DNA of 22,194 nt. Source: RGIG7213 sp045657205. Its GTDB lineage: Bacteria; Bacillota; Clostridia; Oscillospirales; CAG-272. Shown piece after piece: positions 17,672-22,194 of this stretch. The translations under genes and the position numbers were made by a program. Where the stretch lies: the NCBI GenBank assembly GCA_045657205.1, contig JAZOSS010000007.1, positions 1 to 22,194 on the forward strand. Direction: 5' to 3'. The number at the start of each line of letters is the position of its first letter. Within the stretch, counting starts at the first letter, position 1. Under the pieces are notes generated by a model, which had not been told where the DNA came from, did no database searches, and saw only the letters and a list, made by a program, of their open reading frames with translations.

Positions 17672-19894
17672 ATGGTTAAAGTTATAAAAGAAGGCGTCGT
17701 TTATAAAAAAGGCGCAGGTCTTGCACCGTCAACCCTCGATGCACAACAGATCGACGCCGCAAGAAAAAAGACGATTGCTTACCCGATCCTTACCTCGCAC
17801 AGCGTATGTGAAGGCGACGATCTTAAGATCAAATTTGATGCTATGGCATCGCACGACATAACATACGTCGGAATAATACAGACGGCAAGAGCAAGCGGTC
17901 TTAAAGAATTCCCCGTTCCGTACGTTTTGACAAACTGCCACAACTCTTTGTGCGCCGTCGGCGGTACTATCAACGAAGACGACCACGTGTTCGGTCTTTC
18001 TGCCGCTAAAAAGTACGGCGGTATATACGTTCCCGCACACCAGGCTGTTATTCACTCCTATATGAGAGAAATGATGGCAGGATGCGGTAAAATGATAATC
18101 GGTTCCGACTCTCACACAAGATACGGTGCTTTGGGTACGATGGCTGTCGGTGAAGGCGGTCCCGAACTTGTAAAACAGCTTCTCGGAAGAACGTACGACA
18201 TCAAGCGTCCCGGCGTTATAGCTGTTCATCTTACAGGTAAACCCCGTGCAGGTATCGGCCCTCACGACGTTGCAATAGCACTTATCGGCGCTGTATTCAA
18301 GGACGGATTTGTAAAAAATAAGGTTCTTGAGTTTATCGGCGACGGCGTTGCAAACCTCCCCATCGAATTCCGTAACGGCATCGACGTTATGACGACGGAA
18401 ACGACTTGTCTTTCCTCCATTTGGGTAACGGATGAAGAAACAAAGAGATACTACACTCTCCACGGAAGAGTTGACGATTACAAACAGCTTTCGCCCGAAG
18501 ACGGTGCATATTACGACGGAGCAGTTGAAATAGATCTTTCCAAAATGGAATCAATGATCGCACTTCCTATCCACCCGTCAAACGCTTATACAATAAAAGA
18601 ATTCAACGCAAACGCAAAGGATATCCTTGCAGAAGTATCCCAAAAAGCCGCAAAAGAACTTGGCGTTCCCTCCTTCAGCCTCGTGAGCAAGTATCACGAC
18701 GGCGGTGTTTGGGCGGATCAGGGTGTTATTGCAGGATGTGCAGGCGGTATTTTTGATAACGTCTGTGCCGCAGGTGACATACTCAGAGGTAAGAGCATCG
18801 GATGCGACGCTTTTGCACTTTCCGTATATCCTGCCAGCCAGCCCGCTTACTTACAGCTTATGCGTAACGGTATCTGTGCAGATCTTATGGCATCGGGCGC
18901 AACGCTTCGTACGGCGTTCTGCGGTCCTTGCTTCGGTGCAGGTGACGTTCCTTCAAATAACGGTCTTTCACTCCGCCACACAACGAGAAACTTCGCAAAC
19001 AGAGAAGGCTCAAAGCCGGGTGAAGGTCAGATCGCATCCGTTGCGCTTATGGATGCACGTTCAATAGCGGCAACAGCGGCAAACGGCGGTAAGATAACAG
19101 CCGCAACGGATATTGACGTTGAATACAAGAATTACGAATATAAGTTCGATGAAACCGTTTACACAAACCGTGTTTATTTCGGATACGGAAAAGCAAACAG
19201 CGAAGAAGAACTTGTACTCGGTCCCAACATAACAGACTGGCCCGAAATGTTCCCGCTTTCCGATAACCTCGTTTTGCAGGTTGCATCTTACATAACAGAC
19301 CCCGTTACAACAACGGATGAGCTTATTCCCTCGGGTGAATCTTCATCCTACCGTTCCAATCCCCACCGTCTTTCCGAGCTTACACTTTCACGTAAGGATC
19401 CCGCATACGTAGGACGTGCAAAGGCAGTAAGACAGGTTGAATACAACAGACGTGACGGCAAAAAGGTATTTGACGGCGAGCTTGCGAAAATTGCCGAAAA
19501 ACATTCCCTTACAGAAGAAAACAGCAGTTTGGGAAGCGTTATTTTTGCAAATAAGCCCGGTGACGGTTCTGCACGTGAGCAGGCGGCATCGTGCCAGAGA
19601 GTTCTCGGCGGATGTGCGAATATTGCAATAGAATACGCAACAAAGCGTTACAGAAGCAACGTCATAAACTGGGGTATGCTTCCCTTCACGGTCGATACAG
19701 CTCCCGAGCTTTCCGTAGGAGATTATGTAGTTATCCCCGGTATAAAGAAAGCTGTTGAAGAAGATCTTCCCACAGTAACGGCGTACGTATACGGAAGCGA
19801 AGAAAAAACGCTTACTCTCACAATGCCCGCACTTACACCTGACGAAAGAAAAATAATTCTTGCAGGTTGTCTTATCAATTTCTACAAATATTAA
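17672..19894 (+). CDS. Aconitase-superfamily hydratase (aconitase-like, YbhJ-type), substrate unknown
   Basis: 740 residues from the preferred start. Aconitase hallmarks are all visible. 'GSDSHTRYGALG' matches the active-site D-S-H. The three 4Fe-4S ligands are Cys356 ('VIAGCAGG') and Cys417/Cys420 ('FCGPCFG'). 'TRNFANREG' keeps the two substrate-carboxylate arginines. 'GSAREQA' in the C-terminal swivel domain has Ser633 and Arg635. Overall layout resembles the E. coli YbhJ group annotated simply as 'hydratase'; whether it acts on citrate is not shown. The frame also has ATGs at 17654 (overlapping the GH13 stop by one base) and 17663. Only the one at 17672 has a properly spaced site (AAAGGA, 9 nt), so it is chosen. 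It is the last gene of the glycogen operon, where no aconitase would be expected. Confidence 0.87.
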   Translation: MVKVIKEGVVYKKGAGLAPSTLDAQQIDAARKKTIAYPILTSHSVCEGDDLKIKFDAMASHDITYVGIIQTARASGLKEFPVPYVLTNCHNSLCAVGGTINEDDHVFGLSAAKKYGGIYVPAHQAVIHSYMREMMAGCGKMIIGSDSHTRYGALGTMAVGEGGPELVKQLLGRTYDIKRPGVIAVHLTGKPRAGIGPHDVAIALIGAVFKDGFVKNKVLEFIGDGVANLPIEFRNGIDVMTTETTCLSSIWVTDEETKRYYTLHGRVDDYKQLSPEDGAYYDGAVEIDLSKMESMIALPIHPSNAYTIKEFNANAKDILAEVSQKAAKELGVPSFSLVSKYHDGGVWADQGVIAGCAGGIFDNVCAAGDILRGKSIGCDAFALSVYPASQPAYLQLMRNGICADLMASGATLRTAFCGPCFGAGDVPSNNGLSLRHTTRNFANREGSKPGEGQIASVALMDARSIAATAANGGKITAATDIDVEYKNYEYKFDETVYTNRVYFGYGKANSEEELVLGPNITDWPEMFPLSDNLVLQVASYITDPVTTTDELIPSGESSSYRSNPHRLSELTLSRKDPAYVGRAKAVRQVEYNRRDGKKVFDGELAKIAEKHSLTEENSSLGSVIFANKPGDGSAREQAASCQRVLGGCANIAIEYATKRYRSNVINWGMLPFTVDTAPELSVGDYVVIPGIKKAVEEDLPTVTAYVYGSEEKTLTLTMPALTPDERKIILAGCLINFYKY

Positions 19895-19924
19895 ATAACT
19901 GAAAATTATCATTTGTTATTTTTT
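19893..19924 (+). terminator. Weak A/T-rich hairpin plus T-run after the glycogen operon
   Basis: AAATAAC (19893-19899, overlapping the stop codon) pairs with GTTATTT (19915-19921), followed by T to 19924. The 7-bp stem has a single G-C pair and a 15-nt loop, so it is at best a weak intrinsic terminator. Read-through into gap is possible. Confidence 0.3.
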
Positions 19925-19942
19925 AAAACTTTCAAAATCTTA

Positions 19943-19971
19943 TTGATATTATTGGAAAGATGTTGTATACT
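19943..19971 (+). promoter_or_regulatory. Sigma-A promoter for gap
   Basis: TTGATA (19943-19948) and TATACT (19966-19971) with a 17-bp spacer, followed by an A/T-rich leader and a CGGAGGA ribosome binding site ahead of gap. Confidence 0.65.
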
Positions 19972-20017
19972 TCTTTTCAAATGATATATTATTTAATTTA
20001 TTTCGGAGGATAAAAAA

Positions 20018-21031
20018 ATGGCAGTAAAAGTTGCTATTAACGGCTTCGGCCGTATCGGAAGACTTGCTTTCCGTCAGATGTTCGGCGCAGAAGGCTACGA
20101 GGTTGTAGCTATCAACGACCTCACAGATCCCAAAATGCTTGCTCATCTTCTCAAGTATGACACAGCACAGGGCAGATACCTCGGTCACACAGTTGAAAGT
20201 GATGAAAACTCCATCACAGTTGACGGCAAGAAGATCACTATCTACAGCGAAAAGGATGCTAAGGATCTTCCTTGGGGCGAAATCGGTGTTGACGTTGTTC
20301 TCGAATGCACAGGTTTCTACACATCCAAAGCAAAAGCACAGGCTCACATCGACGCAGGTGCAAAGAAAGTTGTTATTTCCGCTCCCGCAGGTAACGACCT
20401 TCCCACAATCGTATTCAGCGTAAACGAAAACACACTTACAAAGGATGACACGATCATTTCCGCTGCATCCTGCACAACAAACTGCTTGGCTCCTATGGCT
20501 AAGGCTCTTAACGATTATGCTCCTATCCAGAGCGGTATCATGTCAACGATCCACGCTTACACAGGCGACCAGATGATCCTTGACGGTCCTCACAGAAAGG
20601 GTGACCTCCGCCGTGCAAGAGCAGGTGCTGCTAACATCGTTCCTAACTCCACAGGTGCTGCTAAGGCTATCGGTCTTGTTATTCCCGAGCTCAACGGTAA
20701 GCTTATCGGTTCTGCTCAGAGAGTTCCTACACCCACAGGTTCTACAACGATCCTCGTTGCAGTTGTTAAGGGTAAGGACGTAACAAAGGAAGGAATCAAC
20801 GCTGCTATGGCTGCTAAGGCTTCCGCTTCCTTCGGTTACAACACAGATGAAATCGTTTCTTCCGATATCATCGGTTCCACATACGGTTCCATCTTCGATG
20901 CAACACAGACAATGATTGCAAAGATCGACGACGACACATACCAGGTTCAGGTTGTTGCATGGTACGATAACGAACACTCCTACACCAGCCAGATGGTAAG
21001 AACGATCAAATATTTCGCAGAACTTGCATAA
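20018..21031 (+). CDS. gap: Glyceraldehyde-3-phosphate dehydrogenase (NAD-dependent, glycolytic)
   Basis: 337-residue enzyme that oxidises and phosphorylates glyceraldehyde-3-phosphate in glycolysis. 'INGFGRIGR' (7-15) is the NAD loop. Asp34 after 'VVAIN' indicates NAD rather than NADP preference. The catalytic pair is Cys152 in 'SCTTNCLAP' and His179 in 'STIHAYTGDQ'. 'WYDNEHSYTSQM' closes the C-terminus. Codon choice differs from its neighbours: isoleucine is written almost only ATC/ATT, with ATA avoided, and GCT/AAG/GTT are common, as expected for a very highly expressed gene. A GGAGGA site precedes the ATG. It has its own promoter and a strong terminator. No pgk follows, because an IS element lies directly downstream. 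Confidence 0.98.
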   Translation: MAVKVAINGFGRIGRLAFRQMFGAEGYEVVAINDLTDPKMLAHLLKYDTAQGRYLGHTVESDENSITVDGKKITIYSEKDAKDLPWGEIGVDVVLECTGFYTSKAKAQAHIDAGAKKVVISAPAGNDLPTIVFSVNENTLTKDDTIISAASCTTNCLAPMAKALNDYAPIQSGIMSTIHAYTGDQMILDGPHRKGDLRRARAGAANIVPNSTGAAKAIGLVIPELNGKLIGSAQRVPTPTGSTTILVAVVKGKDVTKEGINAAMAAKASASFGYNTDEIVSSDIIGSTYGSIFDATQTMIAKIDDDTYQVQVVAWYDNEHSYTSQMVRTIKYFAELA

Positions 21032-21044
21032 TTTGATTTAGATT

Positions 21045-21074
21045 AAAAAGCCTTCCCAACGTGGAAGGCTTTTT
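21045..21074 (+). terminator. Rho-independent terminator of gap
   Basis: A perfect 12-bp stem (AAAAAGCCTTCC at 21045-21056; GGAAGGCTTTTT at 21063-21074) has a 6-nt loop and ends in five T. It starts 13 bp after the gap stop codon. The flanking A-run makes it a possible two-way terminator. Confidence 0.93.
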
Positions 21075-21110
21075 AATACAAAAAAAGAGATAACCCCGAC
21101 GGACCATTAT

Positions 21111-21119
21111 TGATATAAT
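21111..21119 (+). promoter_or_regulatory. Extended -10 promoter element at the IS left tip
   Basis: TGATATAAT matches the extended -10 form TGnTATAAT perfectly (TATAAT at 21114-21119). No -35 is recognisable at 16-18 bp upstream (bases about 21090-21097 read ATAACCCC). The predicted start point near 21126 falls inside the left arm of the hairpin at 21115-21179. Confidence 0.5.
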
Positions 21120-21179
21120 CCCCTTAGAGTAGACACTTGAAAAAACAAAAAGTTTTCAAGACTACTTTAAGGGGGTTAT
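21115..21179 (+). repeat. Long inverted repeat that buries the transposase ribosome binding site
   Basis: Bases 21115-21132 pair with 21162-21179 over 18 positions without a gap in RNA; the only two non-Watson-Crick positions are G-U wobbles. A small internal loop (ACA opposite A) is followed by a second 8-bp stem (CTTGAAAA 21136-21143; TTTTCAAG 21153-21160) and a 9-nt loop. The right arm contains AAGGGGG (21169-21175), the ribosome binding site of orfA at 21184. Confidence 0.8.
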
Positions 21180-21183
21180 TTTT

Positions 21184-21699
21184 ATGCAAAAGTTGAAGAA
21201 GAACTCTGTAGAACTAAAATTAAAAGCAGTAAAAGCATATCTCAGCGGAGAAGGTAGTTACCGTGATATAAGCCGAAAGTTCGGAATTTCTCATCACGAT
21301 ATTCTCAGAGATTGGGTTTTGTGGTATAATGGTCATAAAGAATTTAAGGAGCGCAGTCGCTCTAAAGGAGATATCTATATGACCAAGGGAAGAAAAACTA
21401 CACAAGAAGAACGTGCGGAGATCGTAGCTTTCTGCCTCGAACACAACAAGGATTACGGTTTAACCGTAGAAACCTACAACGTGTCGTACCAGCAGATCTA
21501 TGCTTGGGAACGCAAATATGAAGAAGGCGGAGTGGACAAGCTAAAAGACAACCGAGGCAGAACGAAGCCGATTGAGGAAATGACCGAAGTTGAGAAGCTC
21601 AAAGCTGAAATGAAGATACTCGAAGCTAAGAACAGACAGCTTGAAATAGAGAATGAATTCATAAAAAAATTGCAGGAACTAATAGGGGGTGGTCGCTGA
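21184..21699 (+). CDS. IS3-family transposase OrfA (DNA-binding subunit)
   Basis: 171-residue protein with two helix-turn-helix units, one near 8-40 ('ELKLKAVKAYLSGEGSYRDI') and one near 75-112 ('ERAEIVAFCLEHNKDYGLTV', then 'SYQQIYAWERKY'). A leucine-zipper-like heptad segment follows at about 140-167. This layout is that of IS150-group OrfA proteins, which bind the terminal repeats and pair with OrfB. The reading frame ends with 'LIGGGR' just after an A7 run (21663-21669), where ribosomes are expected to slip into orfB. The start ATG lies 8 nt after AAGGGGG, itself held in a hairpin. Confidence 0.9.
   Translation: MQKLKKNSVELKLKAVKAYLSGEGSYRDISRKFGISHHDILRDWVLWYNGHKEFKERSRSKGDIYMTKGRKTTQEERAEIVAFCLEHNKDYGLTVETYNVSYQQIYAWERKYEEGGVDKLKDNRGRTKPIEEMTEVEKLKAEMKILEAKNRQLEIENEFIKKLQELIGGGR
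21663..21669 (+). promoter_or_regulatory. A7 programmed -1 ribosomal frameshift site
   Basis: Seven A residues lie in the phase A_AAA_AAA relative to orfA (codons ATA-AAA-AAA). That is the correct X_XXY_YYZ register for tandem slippage. After a -1 slip the frame continues directly into orfB. Confidence 0.75.
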
Positions 21700-22194
21700 C
21701 CGGAGTGAGGCAGGAGCACATTTACATAGCAATTGAATTTCTCAACACACATAGGGGTTATTCCATTAAGGAAATGTGTATTGCATTAAATTTGAACAGA
21801 TCCTCGTACTACAAATGGAAAAAGAGAAAACAAAGTAAAAGTGAGCTTTTAAATCTTCAAATTACAGAATACATAAAGGATTTCTATGAAGAAAGCAACG
21901 GTGTTCTCGGATACAGGCAAATGAGCATTGCCATAAACCGAAAGAAGATCGATGAACTTCCTCACAGAATTAACGTCAAGAGAGTTCGCCGTATCATGCG
22001 GATACTTGGACTCAAATCTGTCATTCGAAAGAAACGCCCAGACTACATTAAATCTACGCCCGAGATCACCGCCGAGAACGTTTTGAACAGAGATTTTAAA
22101 GCAACAGTACCGTTTGAAAAATGGCTTACCGATGTTACCGAATTTAAATATTATGTCGGTACGGAAGTAAAGAAGCTTTATCTTTCTGCAATAC
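21669..22194 (+). CDS. IS3-family transposase OrfB (DDE integrase), partial, reached by -1 frameshift
   Basis: This is an open frame in the -1 phase relative to orfA, without stops from the A7 run to the window edge. It encodes a helix-turn-helix region ('NTHRGYSIKEMCIALNLNRS', then 'SYYKWKKRK'), the OrfB motif 'GVLGYRQMSIAI', and the start of the retroviral-integrase core at 'WLTDVTEF', whose Asp (codon 22131-22133) is the first acidic residue of the DDE triad. The other two acidic residues are beyond the edge. There is no good independent start: a GTG at 21705 is 16 nt from a G-rich stretch, and the first ATG at 21774 would cut the helix-turn-helix. Synthesis as an OrfAB fusion by programmed frameshifting is the likely route. 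Confidence 0.87.
   Translation, partial: MAGTNRGWSLTGVRQEHIYIAIEFLNTHRGYSIKEMCIALNLNRSSYYKWKKRKQSKSELLNLQITEYIKDFYEESNGVLGYRQMSIAINRKKIDELPHRINVKRVRRIMRILGLKSVIRKKRPDYIKSTPEITAENVLNRDFKATVPFEKWLTDVTEFKYYVGTEVKKLYLSAI

Larger units (their letters stand above)
21111..22194 (+). mobile_element. IS3-family (IS150-like) insertion sequence, left end and truncated by the window
   Basis: The element carries the usual overlapping orfA and orfB, in frames 0 and -1. The right end, the right inverted repeat and the target duplication lie outside the window. The left boundary is inferred. A hairpin arm that pairs with sequence next to the orfA start begins at 21115, so the element must reach at least that far. 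A 5'-TG, common at IS3 tips, occurs at 21111. The insertion sits about 36 bp beyond the gap terminator, where it should not damage any gene. Confidence 0.75.

Overview
The window looks like chromosomal DNA of an anaerobic Firmicute of the class Clostridia. The evidence is the paired GlgC/GlgD ADP-glucose pyrophosphorylase subunits in a glgB-C-D-A-P gene order, strong AGGAGG-type ribosome binding sites, consensus sigma-A promoters with 17-bp spacers, moderately low GC, and the protein sequences themselves. I cannot name a genus. Every gap between genes is shorter than 300 bases.

Left part (1-6652, all minus strand): a YbaK/ProX-type prolyl-tRNA editing protein cut by the window edge lies 12 bp downstream of a SNF2-type helicase. 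Next come a Gfo/Idh/MocA-family oxidoreductase, a membrane-anchored HtrA serine protease with a PDZ domain, and homoserine dehydrogenase. These read as several short transcription units separated by hairpins and private promoters.

Divergent point (6653-6839): the homoserine dehydrogenase promoter faces left. A textbook-perfect promoter faces right into an AlkD-type DNA alkylation repair gene (6840-7520).

Centre (7559-19894, plus strand): one compact glycogen operon, apparently from a single promoter. It runs branching enzyme (glgB), ADP-glucose pyrophosphorylase catalytic and regulatory subunits (glgC, glgD), glycogen synthase (glgA), glycogen phosphorylase (glgP), a GH13 neopullulanase-like hydrolase, and an aconitase-superfamily hydratase of unknown substrate that overlaps the GH13 stop codon by one base. 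Synthesis (GlgCD to ADP-glucose, GlgA to chain, GlgB to branches) and breakdown (GlgP to glucose-1-phosphate, GH13 enzyme on branched limit dextrins) are therefore encoded together. The aconitase-like gene is the odd member.

Right part: a separately promoted and terminated glycolytic NAD-dependent GAPDH gene (20018-21031). About 40 bp beyond its terminator is the left end of an IS3-family insertion sequence (IS150-like), cut by the window edge. This end is the most structured piece of the window. It has an extended -10 box at its tip, a long hairpin that buries the transposase ribosome binding site, and an in-phase A7 slippery heptamer joining orfA to orfB.

I found no CRISPR array, tRNA, rRNA, phage region or defence island. 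Most of the window is ordinary core metabolism. The points most worth a second look are the IS3 end architecture, the aconitase-like gene in the glycogen operon, and a 15-bp tandem repeat upstream of the Gfo/Idh promoter.
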